Assembly: GCA_013178275.1 (NCBI GenBank)
Contig: JABLWZ010000002.1
Coordinates: 1 to 64,000 of the forward strand
DNA: 64,000 nucleotides
Origin: Bacillota bacterium
GTDB taxonomy: Bacteria > Bacillota > Ch66 > Ch109
Direction: 5' to 3'
Part shown: one piece after another, positions 56,205-63,785 of the stretch
Layout of the letters: each line of letters starts with the position of its first letter
Numbering within the stretch: the first letter of the stretch is position 1
Notes under the pieces: model-generated
What the model was told of the DNA's origin: nothing
Database searches by the model: none
What the model saw: only the letters and a program-made list of their open reading frames with translations
Program-made: the position numbers and the translations under genes

Positions 56205-57158
56205 CTATTTACCGCAGCATTTATCTGAAGCAGGGGAACTGCAGCAAATATTATCGGGGAACTCTACAGCATTTTGGTTGGCCTGTTGTTTACGCTTGGC
56301 CAAAAAGAAGTTTCTTAGATTCTCTGGTAGTTCGGTAATTTTAGGCCTTTCCGAACTCGTTTTCGAGCCACCATAAACCTCCCTGAGGATTGCGTCGATG
56401 AGCATCGCTTTGGGGGCTTCGGTGTACTCTTTCCCCTGGTATATCCAAACCCGACAATCGACCATGTCCCCGCAAACATCACCGCAGGATTCGCAAAGAC
56501 TCTCTTTAAAATCCAACTGGATATCATGCCCATTAATACGGATAGTGGGAGAAGTCACGAAACCAAGTTTGATTGCCTGTTCTTCGTCTTCGACGAGGAT
56601 CTTTTTAACCGTTACTTCAACACCAGTCGCTTTAAGGATTTGGGCAACTTCAGATATAGCCACTTCCAAATTGCTTTCAGTTCCGAGGCAGCGGGTACAG
56701 ACCTCCAGGTCAATATACATGAACTCAATTTCCAAGCTTCTTTTTGGTGTCTCTATGTTGTCGGGTATAACAGATTCTTGAATTGGGCTACAGCAGTTAG
56801 CGGAAGGTCCACAGCAAGCTGAGCTATTAATATTTATCACTTTGGCACAACAGGGATCACTTGGTAATTCCTTCAATTTAACTTCCTCCTTATTTTTGCT
56901 AGGAGAATCATCCCCAAAATTCAATATATCCCTTAATATATCCTCATTTTTAGGGAGGCGGCCACATTGTTTCATATTCGTATAGATTAAACGATTATTA
57001 ATCATCACCTCGAAAATCCCTTCATGTCCCTGCAACAGCTTGGGTTTTATCCCAAACTCGTTGTATATAGCAGCCTCCAGACTGGAAGCATTCGATAAAT
57101 AACCTCGCTCCACACAGTATGTGATTTCAATGCCTAAGGATTTATTGATGGTATTCAT
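56205..57158 (-). CDS. SelW-like + Cys-rich linker + DUF2703 fusion protein
   Basis: 317 residues in three parts. Residues ~1-80 are Rdx/SelW-like (IEITYCVERGYLSNASSL, with a single Cys where SelW has CxxU). Residues ~95-140 form a Cys-rich linker (PCCAKVIN, SACCGPSANCCSP) with seven Cys. Residues ~145-265 are DUF2703 (YIDLEVCTRCLGTESNLE; SPTIRINGHDIQLDF; ESCGDVCGD). The protein ends in CCSSPASDKCCGK. It is probably a metalloid-binding redox protein; DUF2703 proteins are common in arsenic loci. It sits between arsR and a sigma factor. Confidence 0.85.
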   Translation of the reverse strand: MNTINKSLGIEITYCVERGYLSNASSLEAAIYNEFGIKPKLLQGHEGIFEVMINNRLIYTNMKQCGRLPKNEDILRDILNFGDDSPSKNKEEVKLKELPSDPCCAKVININSSACCGPSANCCSPIQESVIPDNIETPKRSLEIEFMYIDLEVCTRCLGTESNLEVAISEVAQILKATGVEVTVKKILVEDEEQAIKLGFVTSPTIRINGHDIQLDFKESLCESCGDVCGDMVDCRVWIYQGKEYTEAPKAMLIDAILREVYGGSKTSSERPKITELPENLRNFFLAKRKQQANQNAVEFPDNICCSSPASDKCCGK

Positions 57159-57226
57159 GCTAAAAATTTAAGCCTCATTTATAATTCTTTACTCTAATAG
57201 ACGGATTCTTAATAAAAAGGATGCAA

Positions 57227-57802
57227 TTATTTTTTTACTGATCCATCTGAGCAATATTTACATGCCCCGGTTTTATGGTGATATTCGAGGATGTTACCAA
57301 AACGGTCGAACTCAATATGGCAACAATTAAGCAGCATTTCTTTGAGTTTTAGCCTCGCTCGCTGTACTCTCGATTTAGCCCCAGATAAGGACAATCCAAG
57401 TTTATCGGCTAGTTCTTTTTGGGTTAAACCTTCATACTCTGTTAGTATTATCGCCTGTTTATACTTTTCCGGCAGGCTATCTACCATAGGCTTTAGGCAA
57501 AGGGCTAACTCTCCAACCTGGTTTCCATCAACAGCATATATGTAAGAGTCAGCGATCTCCATAATCTCAAGATTGATTCTACGCTTTCGGTAATAGTCGA
57601 TGATGGTATTACGGGTAATACGATATACCCATACTGGGAGCTTATCCTTATCTTTTAGGGTGTTAATCCGTTCGTGAACCTTGAAGAACACGTCCTGTAG
57701 CATTTCTTCCGCATCGTCAATATTATCCACATGCTTATTTATATAACGTCTTAAAGAAATATTAAATTGGTCCCACAAGCCTGTGTTGTTTAGGTTGCTC
57801 AA
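57227..57802 (-). CDS. ECF sigma factor 2 with Cys/His tail
   Basis: The ~191-residue SigZ-like factor has region 2 (DDAEEMLQDVFFKVHERI; KLPVWVYRITRNTIIDYYRK) and region 4 (LPEKYKQAIILTEYEGLTQK; LGLSLSGAKSRVQRARLKL). A C-terminal extension has two Cys, a His, a His pair and two more Cys (LLNCCHIEF; HHKTGACKYC), a likely metal site fused to the sigma factor. TTG 57,802 is chosen for its RBS; the frame remains open to 57,979, which would overlap the divergent gene. Confidence 0.87.
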   Translation of the reverse strand: MSNLNNTGLWDQFNISLRRYINKHVDNIDDAEEMLQDVFFKVHERINTLKDKDKLPVWVYRITRNTIIDYYRKRRINLEIMEIADSYIYAVDGNQVGELALCLKPMVDSLPEKYKQAIILTEYEGLTQKELADKLGLSLSGAKSRVQRARLKLKEMLLNCCHIEFDRFGNILEYHHKTGACKYCSDGSVKK

Positions 57803-57907
57803 ATCTTTTACCCTGCCTTTTTTTATCGTAGTCTGGTCATGGCCTAAAAATATTATACAAGTATTGTTTGAGATAAGCAGTATACTACTAATATTAGGGG
57901 GCGGATT

Positions 57908-58711
57908 ATGAAAAGGATAGGTATTCATAAACCAACACTTGAGGATGTTATAGAAGTCAGCGGTGTTGAGATGCTGCACCCGGGAGGCCTGGAACTGACC
58001 CGCCGCAGCGCGGAAATCGCCGGCATGCAGCCGGGGATGAAGGTGCTAGATGTATCGAGCGGTCGGGGCACCTTGGCCATTCTATATACGCAGGAATATG
58101 GAGTCGAGGTCACTGGGCTAGATCTTTCCGAAGAGATGATCAAGATCGCGAGTAGCAACGCCTTGAGTAAAGGATTAGAAGGGAGAGTCGCATTTATCCA
58201 GGGTGACTCGCAGGCCCTCCCTTTTTCGGATAACAGATTCGACGTGGTGATAAACGAATGTGCGGTTGGTATACCAGACGACTCTCAGAAGGTGCTTGAC
58301 GAGATGGTAAGGGTGGTTAAGCCTGGTGGAACCATAGTCATACACGAGTCAACCTGGAGAAAAAAGCTGTCGGATGATGAAAAAACCGAACTTTCCGAGA
58401 GGTACGGAACAACTCCCCTGGAATACGATGAATGGATGAGCATGCTGGAAAAGGCGGGGGTCACCGACATTGTTTCCGAATTCGAGGAGTGGTCAAAGCC
58501 GGAAATGTTCTGGAAACTGAGGGCCGAGCGGGACGTTAGAAGCTTTTCAGAAGTACTTACCCTGTCTGAAAGGTTGACAACCTTTAAGCGAATTCTAGGC
58601 AAGTACGGTATCAAAGGTGTTATTAAAGCAGCTGAGAATGAGAAAATCGTTAGAAGGACAATACTAGAGGAGAAAGTAGGTTACTGTTTATTTAAAGGGA
58701 TAAAGGGATAG
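57908..58711 (+). CDS. SAM-dependent methyltransferase
   Basis: 267 residues, class I methyltransferase: KVLDVSSGRGTLAILYTQEYG (motif I), GLDLSEEMIKIA, VINECAVGIPDD and VRVVKPGGTIVIHEST. Arsenite methyltransferase is considered because of context, but only part of the ArsM Cys set is seen (a Cys in NECAVG, another near the C-terminus), so the substrate is open. Divergent from sigma factor 2. Confidence 0.85.
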   Translation: MKRIGIHKPTLEDVIEVSGVEMLHPGGLELTRRSAEIAGMQPGMKVLDVSSGRGTLAILYTQEYGVEVTGLDLSEEMIKIASSNALSKGLEGRVAFIQGDSQALPFSDNRFDVVINECAVGIPDDSQKVLDEMVRVVKPGGTIVIHESTWRKKLSDDEKTELSERYGTTPLEYDEWMSMLEKAGVTDIVSEFEEWSKPEMFWKLRAERDVRSFSEVLTLSERLTTFKRILGKYGIKGVIKAAENEKIVRRTILEEKVGYCLFKGIKG

Positions 58712-58865
58712 GGTAATAATATGTAAAAAAATACCCCTGAAGGGTTCACCTTTAATAACAGAGACCCGTAGCAGAAGAACTTCAGAAAAAATAACAGACA
58801 ATATAAAGGAATTGAATCTTAATTATAGAATTTAATGGTTTAAACTATCTTAATAAATTATTCCT

Positions 58866-58940
58866 AAGGGTAAACCTGTTGAAAGACAGGGGCGCAAAGC
58901 TACGGGCCTGAGGCGTAAAGCTATGGCAGCCGGGTTGCAT
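58866..58940 (+). ncRNA. c-di-GMP-I riboswitch (GEMM), copy 1
   Basis: All core elements of the GEMM aptamer are present in order: GGGTAAACC, a GAAA-capped hairpin (CTGTTGAAAGACAG), GGGGCGCAAAGCTACGGGCC, a second stem and GCAGCCGGGTTGC. The 3' P1 strand (58,930-58,938) can instead pair with GCGATCCGG at 58,953-58,961, forming a terminator before a T-run. Ligand binding should favour readthrough into the 81-residue gene at 59,004. Confidence 0.93.
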
Positions 58941-58976
58941 GGATTTTACCAAGCGATCCGGTTAGTTGTTTTTTCG
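58930..58976 (+). terminator. Riboswitch-controlled terminator
   Basis: CCGGGTTGC pairs with GCGATCCGG (with GU pairs), extended by TGG/CCA, followed by TTAGTTGTTTTTT. It overlaps the aptamer P1 strand. Confidence 0.78.
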
Positions 58977-59003
58977 GGACATGAAGATAAAGAGGGGTAC
59001 GAC

Positions 59004-59249
59004 ATGAAAGAGGACATTCTTATCCAACAGCTGGAAGCGAAGACCCTTGAGTTCAAACAGTTCATGCAGAAGGCGGTAGGCAGCATCAATAAGAATATTA
59101 TCGAGCCGATTGAAAAGGACGGCATCTACGCTGATGTCGATATCTCAGTGCTCCAATACATCGAAACCAACGGTTCCCGCCTTTTCAGCGACATAAACCG
59201 ACTCAGGAATCTCTTAAATATCACCCCATATTCACAAGAGAAAAAATAA
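59004..59249 (+). CDS. Small protein under c-di-GMP riboswitch 1
   Basis: This 81-residue, Cys-free, soluble, helix-rich protein (MKEDILIQQLEAKTLEFKQF) is not recognised. AAGAGGGG precedes ATG. It lies 64 bases after the aptamer and ahead of a strong terminator, so it is the only gene on the transcript. Confidence 0.8.
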   Translation: MKEDILIQQLEAKTLEFKQFMQKAVGSINKNIIEPIEKDGIYADVDISVLQYIETNGSRLFSDINRLRNLLNITPYSQEKK

Positions 59250-59280
59250 CATTAATCACACTACCGTTGAATAGGCGAAT

Positions 59281-59330
59281 GAAGCCCCGATGGAAGAATA
59301 GTATTATTGTTCCATAATGGGTTTCTTTTT
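59281..59330 (+). terminator. Rho-independent terminator
   Basis: GAAGCCC...ATGGAA / TTCCAT...GGGTTTC followed by TTTTTC. Confidence 0.8.
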
Positions 59331-59455
59331 CTTATAGAAGGGGTACACGTCAGGTTGTCCTAGAGAAGAACTCTGTTTTATCAGGATAGGAGGCAAGAAG
59401 AAGGAAGCCCTGGAAGGCATTTAAATGTATGCTCCTATTGGCCTTTCCTACGGCT

Positions 59456-59896
59456 TTATTGTCCACCTTCCAAACGATCAATTATAACTTCGTTAACTGA
59501 ACTAATAATTGATTTTAAATTGGCATAGATGAAATATAGGTCATCGGTCGTTAAAGCCGTAAGCCCATATCTATTAATGGAATCCTCTGAAAATGTCTTA
59601 AAAACCATTCGACAACCGGGTATTTTCCGACCAAAAACAAAAAGTGATTTATAATCACCTTTCTGACCAAATCTCTTGACCCCCATTTTATAACCACGGC
59701 AATCGAAAAGGAATTCAATCTTACCCTCACCACAAAGAGTAGCGATTATTTCAAATGCATCTTTTAGATATGAATGGGTGGTAGTTTCCATCCTCAGCAA
59801 CATCGTAAAGTTCCGAACAAGACTTTCGGTCTTCGAGCTAGAACCTAGAGAAAACTCGAATGGTAAAATGTGGCAGTTACTTCCTTTTCTAGGCAT
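59456..59896 (-). CDS. Hypothetical protein under c-di-GMP riboswitch 2
   Basis: A 146-residue soluble protein, not recognised. The central segment YLKDAFEIIATLCGEGKIEFLFDCRGYKMG has two Cys. It lies downstream of the minus-strand c-di-GMP riboswitch and its terminator. No membrane helix is visible. Confidence 0.75.
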   Translation of the reverse strand: MPRKGSNCHILPFEFSLGSSSKTESLVRNFTMLLRMETTTHSYLKDAFEIIATLCGEGKIEFLFDCRGYKMGVKRFGQKGDYKSLFVFGRKIPGCRMVFKTFSEDSINRYGLTALTTDDLYFIYANLKSIISSVNEVIIDRLEGGQ

Positions 59897-59940
59897 AAGT
59901 TTTTTTACCCCCCATTCCTAATAATTTATTTATAAGGAAA

Positions 59941-59979
59941 AATAAAAAGCTGCTTATGGCGCTTACACACATGCAGCTT
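59941..59979 (-). terminator. Riboswitch 2 expression-platform terminator
   Basis: On the minus strand AAGCTGC pairs with GCAGCTT and is followed by TTTATTTTT, between the aptamer and the coding region. Confidence 0.8.
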
Positions 59980-59994
59980 GATTGTCATGTGTAC

Positions 59995-60070
59995 TCGGCA
60001 GCCCAGCCATCATAGCTCTCGCCTTAGACCTGTGGTTTTGCGTCCCCGTCTTTCGACGGGTTTGCCTTTA
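59995..60070 (-). ncRNA. c-di-GMP-I riboswitch (GEMM), copy 2
   Basis: On the minus strand: GGCAAACCCGTCGAAAGACG, GGGGACGCAAAACCACAGGTC, then ATGGCTGGGCTGCCG, the GEMM consensus with its GAAA tetraloop. It controls the 146-residue gene at 59,456-59,896 through the terminator at 59,941-59,979. Confidence 0.92.
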
Positions 60071-60403
60071 TCGGTACTATTTAAGATTTATATCTATTAT
60101 ATAAACGAACAACAGATAATGTCAATGCATTAATAGGACAAATTACCTGTACCAACTTAAAGAGTCCTAGTGCTAATAACCGCAATAAACCAGGGTTATA
60201 AGTTAAAAATGTAAGTATAGGCTAATTTAGCAAATCAATATGGGGGACTAAATGCCTATTTGATTTATACCCCGGAAATTTTTATTTTGACCCTACCTAT
60301 TTGATTTCAGCTTAATTAGTACCCCAAGGGAATTTATAAATGTGATTCATCGCTTCTCACAAATTAAAGAATTTTAAAGAAATGGAACTAATATTTTGGC
60401 AAT

Positions 60404-62105
60404 CTAAGTAAATAATCCATTTATACCTATTATACTAAGATATAGATAGAATAATATCATTGTCAATATCAGAATCCTGAAGAGCTTTAAATATTTTAAA
60501 GTCTTCGAAATTCTATTAGTACCTTCAATGAGCCTTAACAAATCGGATAGTTCGGCTATTAGTATTTTTGATAGGCGTCTCGCAATAGGGGAGCTGTTTT
60601 TTGTAAACGATATCCCGATATCAGCAACATTAAGCGCGATCGCATCGTTAGGTCCATCACCGATCATAACTACACGGTACCCTTTTTGCTGAAAAAGCCT
60701 TATAATGACTCCTTTTTGAGAAGGCAGTAATCTTGCAAATACAGAGCAATGAACAGATTGCCTTGAAACCTCCGACAGCGCCATCCTTTCGATTACTCTG
60801 CCTGTCAGACAGCCTTCCGAGCCTTTTGTGATTCCACACTGTTTACTGATGTTTTCTGCGGTTTCGGCTCTATCTCCAGTCAGCATAATGCTTCTTATTC
60901 TTCTCGCAGTTATTTTCTTTATTATTTCACGAGCTTCATGCTGCAACGAATTTTCCAACTCCAAAATGCATAGGAACGTATATTTTTGAGAGGGCATAGG
61001 CGTATCGGATATGCCGGAGACGTATGCCAGCGCAATCGCGGTGTTTCCTCTTTTATTGATGGACCCGATATTGTTATTATTTAAGAACCAGAAATCTAAA
61101 TCTATTTTTTTGTTACCAGACTGTGTTAGATAAGAATCGCACATTCTTAAAACAACATCTGGATCACCTTTTACAAAATAACACACTCCCAAATCTTTCA
61201 ATTCGTACCCACATACCATATGCCGGTTTTCAGAATCAAAAGGTTTATCGTATATTCGATTGCTATGTAACAATAATTCCTTTAAATCAATTCCATTTTT
61301 TACCGCGAAGGTAATTAAAGCTTTGTCAACGGAATTTGCCTGTTCTATTTTTTCATAAAAAACTACGTCATTACACAGCGCACATGCAAACTTAATAAGC
61401 TGTGACGTTCTATCCTTTTTTAATGCATTGACGACGTACGGGAGCCCACCAGCATAATAAATACCTTTGACATCCATTTGCCGTGTAGTTAATACCCCTG
61501 TTTTGTCAAAACAAATAAGGTCTATTTGATTTAAAGATTTCTATAGCGGATGTATCCCGTATCTGTATTTGATAACGCTCAAAATTCTTTTTCGCATTTG
61601 AAATAAGCCAATGCTTAAAAAGCTCATCGTTCTGTAAAAGTATTAAAATAGCGGAAAGAAATAAATAAAGTAAAATAAATAGAACAGGGTTCTGTGATTG
61701 GGCTATCTGGATGACAAACGGAGGTAGAAGCAACGCAACAAGAAAAAAGTATTTCTTTTTGACAAGCTGGTACCTATAACTCTCGCCTGGCTCCCACATC
61801 TGCTTTATGATTTTCCCGTATTGCGTTTGCTCTCCCGTTGCAACCACTATGCCTTTACCGGACCCTTTAATTATTTTGCTTCCCCTGTAGAGCATAGCAT
61901 TGTCCTGAGCCTTTTTTATTACAGGCATGATCTCGCCGGTCAAATCAAATTCGTCGACCTCTAATCTTGTTGTCTCAGTAAGTCTAAGGTCGGCAGGAAC
62001 AATATCTCCGGCTTGAAAGACGACTATATCATTTCTACATAAATCGTCTTCATCGATATTAAGCAGTTTTCCATTTTTAACAATCGTTACTGGATTCCCT
62101 TTCAA
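60404..62105 (-). pseudogene. Cation-transporting P-type ATPase, truncated and frameshifted
   Basis: Two adjacent frames make one P-type ATPase. The 62,105-61,506 part has the actuator domain (DIVPADLRL, DLTGEIMPV with TGE) and two helices. The 61,500-60,404 part has ICFDKTGVLT at its very start (phosphorylated Asp), MLTGDRAETAENI and VVMIGDGPNDAIAL, then terminal helices. The frames differ by one base near 61,510, just before FDKTG. The first ~100-150 residues of a normal pump are missing upstream. It is very probably inactive. Confidence 0.85.
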
Positions 62106-62154
62106 ATCTAAATCACCTTTCGATTCGTAGTACCCGTTCGGCTACAAACGAAAA

Positions 62155-62185
62155 CTCCTACCAAGTATAGTAAACTTGATAGGAG
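62155..62185. repeat. Imperfect inverted repeat at ATPase truncation point
   Basis: CTCCTACCAAGT / ACTTGATAGGAG around a 7-base loop, flanked by two copies of CCGTTCGGC (62,135 and 62,193). It may be a terminator or the end of a small mobile element that truncated the ATPase. Confidence 0.45.
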
Positions 62186-62323
62186 CTATTAGCCGTTCGG
62201 CAGTAAGTGACCTTAATGGTCGGGCGAAGCCCCATTCGCTCTAGTTATTCTGGCAATTATTATACCCTAAAAACAAGAAAACTGAAAGCCCCGTAAAATC
62301 AAGGGTTTTCTTATGCCCTGTTA

Positions 62324-62560
62324 CTAACCTGATATTAGTTCAAAGTATTCACATTGCGCGGTGTTCCTGATAACTTCAATCGGTTTCATGTCCGGGTATT
62401 GGTATATCGCGCAACTGCTTTTTCGGTAATCGTCGGAATAAGGCGTTCCACCATTCCGAAATAAACACGTTTTACATTGCTTGCAGTTCTCAATTGCGGT
62501 ATTGTCGGTGAATTTCTCACCTTCATGCGCTTCAATCCATGTTTTCATTTTAATCACCAT
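62324..62560 (-). CDS. Small Cys-rich phage/ICE-type protein
   Basis: 78 residues with ENCKQCKTCLFRN and later single Cys (SSCAIY, QCEYF), a probable metal-binding protein of mobile-element type. It overlaps the stop of the XRE gene, so the two are coupled. Confidence 0.65.
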   Translation of the reverse strand: MVIKMKTWIEAHEGEKFTDNTAIENCKQCKTCLFRNGGTPYSDDYRKSSCAIYQYPDMKPIEVIRNTAQCEYFELISG

Positions 62561-62819
62561 GTTTAACCGCTTCCGTTTCGGGGGCGGTTTTTCTTATGTC
62601 CGACAAGTCAAGGCTAATTTTTTGATTATCAGGCAAGATAAACGCTAATTCAGCGTCAAGAAACGCGGCAATCTTGATTAAGTCTTCTGCTGAAAAACTT
62701 CCACGGTTGAATTTATTGGTCAAGGCTTGCGCTGACCCCAATTCTAAATATTCAGCTAATTCCTTATTCTTTTTTCCGCGCATTTGCAACATGGCTTTGA
62801 TTTTGTTGGTGAGATTCAT
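62550..62819 (-). CDS. HTH (XRE/Cro-type) regulator
   Basis: An 89-residue protein with an N-terminal HTH (LTNKIKAMLQMRGKKNKELA; LGSAQALTNKFNRGSFSAED). It is divergent from the small gene at 62,999, the usual layout of a phage/ICE repressor region. AAAGGGGG precedes ATG on the minus strand. Confidence 0.78.
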   Translation of the reverse strand: MNLTNKIKAMLQMRGKKNKELAEYLELGSAQALTNKFNRGSFSAEDLIKIAAFLDAELAFILPDNQKISLDLSDIRKTAPETEAVKHGD

Positions 62820-62998
62820 AGTCTACCCCCTTTCAACCTTTATGTAGATTATAAATCAACATCATGTGTTTGTCAATCTTTTTGATGAAAAATAAAATCA
62901 AAAAAGTTTATTTTCCCTATTGACAAGTAAATCAATAACGTTTATACTTAAATCATCAAAGGTTGATACTACACCAAATACGAAAGGGGTAAATTAAT

Positions 62999-63184
62999 AT
63001 GAAATTCAATTTTACTGAATGGGGCAAAATCAAACACGCGCTTGAAGTCGCACAGCGTGAGTACATCAAAGAGATGGAAGATAGCAAAGTCAGTGAAGAC
63101 CCAACATCAATGTATCAGATTTTCAAGCGTCAAGCCGCCGAAATGCAAGTCTACATTGATAGAATTGCTAACGCTGAAATTTAA
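62999..63184 (+). CDS. Small mobile-element protein, 61 residues
   Basis: Not recognised; helical and charged. GAAAGGGG lies upstream of ATG. Its stop codon is immediately followed by the first hammerhead-like motif. Confidence 0.65.
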   Translation: MKFNFTEWGKIKHALEVAQREYIKEMEDSKVSEDPTSMYQIFKRQAAEMQVYIDRIANAEI

Positions 63185-63243
63185 CCCGCCTGATGATGAC
63201 TTGTTGGTTACAAGTCGAAACCGCCTTATTTGGCGGTCGCGGG
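63185..63243 (+). ncRNA. Hammerhead-like ribozyme motif 1
   Basis: Three stems meet in a hammerhead order. Stem I is CCCGC (63,185) with GCGGG (63,239). The core CTGATGA is followed by one extra T. Stem II is GACTTG/CAAGTC with loop TTGGTTA. GAAA comes next. Stem III is ACCGCC/GGCGGT with loop TTATTT. The predicted cleavage site is GTC, after position 63,238. All catalytic-core bases are canonical apart from the extra U between A9 and stem II. Confidence 0.7.
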
Positions 63244-63310
63244 AAACCCGTCGGCACAGGGGGAAAGATGCCGCCCCTTTTATATAGATTGTTCATTGAA
63301 AATCAAATAT

Positions 63311-63367
63311 CCCGCCTGACAATGACCGCCCGGTTAGCGGTCGAAACCTTGGAAATGTGGTCGCGGG
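63311..63367 (+). ncRNA. Hammerhead-like motif 2, degenerate core
   Basis: Same stem I (CCCGC/GCGGG), stem II GACCGC/GCGGTC with loop CCGGTTA, GAAA and GTC. The core reads CTGACAA (the essential G8 is A) and stem III is only three base pairs. The compensated stem II (different bases, same pairing) supports a real RNA. Cleavage would be after 63,362, if active. Confidence 0.58.
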
Positions 63368-63403
63368 AAACCGTAAATCAAAATTCAAAGGAGATTGAAA
63401 ACT

Positions 63404-63685
63404 ATGAAAACTACCATTGAAAACCGTTACGCTCACATTGACCCAAACGCCATTCATTTGATGAAAGCCACGATAAATAATGACGGAAATCCTTGTTTGA
63501 TGGTTTTCCACGGGAACGGCAAACGGCATGAATTCCCGCTTGTGGAAGGATGGCAAATATACATTGCGAATGAGTTTTTACGGTCGCTGAACACGGGCTA
63601 TTACATCAGCTTTGAAAACATTGTAGATTATGCCAAACTGGTAAGGATGTGCATGAAGCGTTTAGAAGGACGGAAAACGGTTTGA
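63404..63685 (+). CDS. Small mobile-element protein, 93 residues
   Basis: Not recognised. ATG 63,404 has AAAGGAG upstream. It lies directly downstream of the second hammerhead-like motif, whose cleavage would set its mRNA 5' end. Confidence 0.68.
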   Translation: MKTTIENRYAHIDPNAIHLMKATINNDGNPCLMVFHGNGKRHEFPLVEGWQIYIANEFLRSLNTGYYISFENIVDYAKLVRMCMKRLEGRKTV

Positions 63686-63697
63686 ATATTAACTTTC

Positions 63698-63733
63698 AAA
63701 AGCGGAACGGCGTGAAGCTGAACCGCTTTTTTT
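63698..63733 (+). terminator. Rho-independent terminator
   Basis: AAAAGCGG / CCGCTTTTTTT dyad after the 93-residue gene. Confidence 0.75.
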
Positions 63734-63742
63734 CTTTAGCAT

Positions 63743-63774
63743 GAAAAAACAGGCGGGGATTAAGTTCCCCGCCT
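63743..63774 (-). terminator. Terminator of integrase gene
   Basis: AGGCGGGGA / TCCCCGCCT hairpin; on the minus strand it is followed by GTTTTTTC. Confidence 0.8.
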
Positions 63775-63785
63775 TTGTGCGTTCA

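Larger units (their letters stand above)
59897..60403. other. Non-coding region holding riboswitch 2
   Basis: It contains the c-di-GMP aptamer and terminator (separate entries). The rest, 60,071-60,403, is AT-rich with no gene I can support. Confidence 0.6.

Noticed and set aside
31356..58711. A complete SAO organometal system
   Set aside because: Only SaoT-like and SaoE-like genes are seen; no MerB-like lyase, ABC transporter or other SAO component was found.
57908..58711. Calling the methyltransferase ArsM
   Set aside because: The characteristic set of conserved Cys for As(III) binding is incomplete; context alone is not enough.
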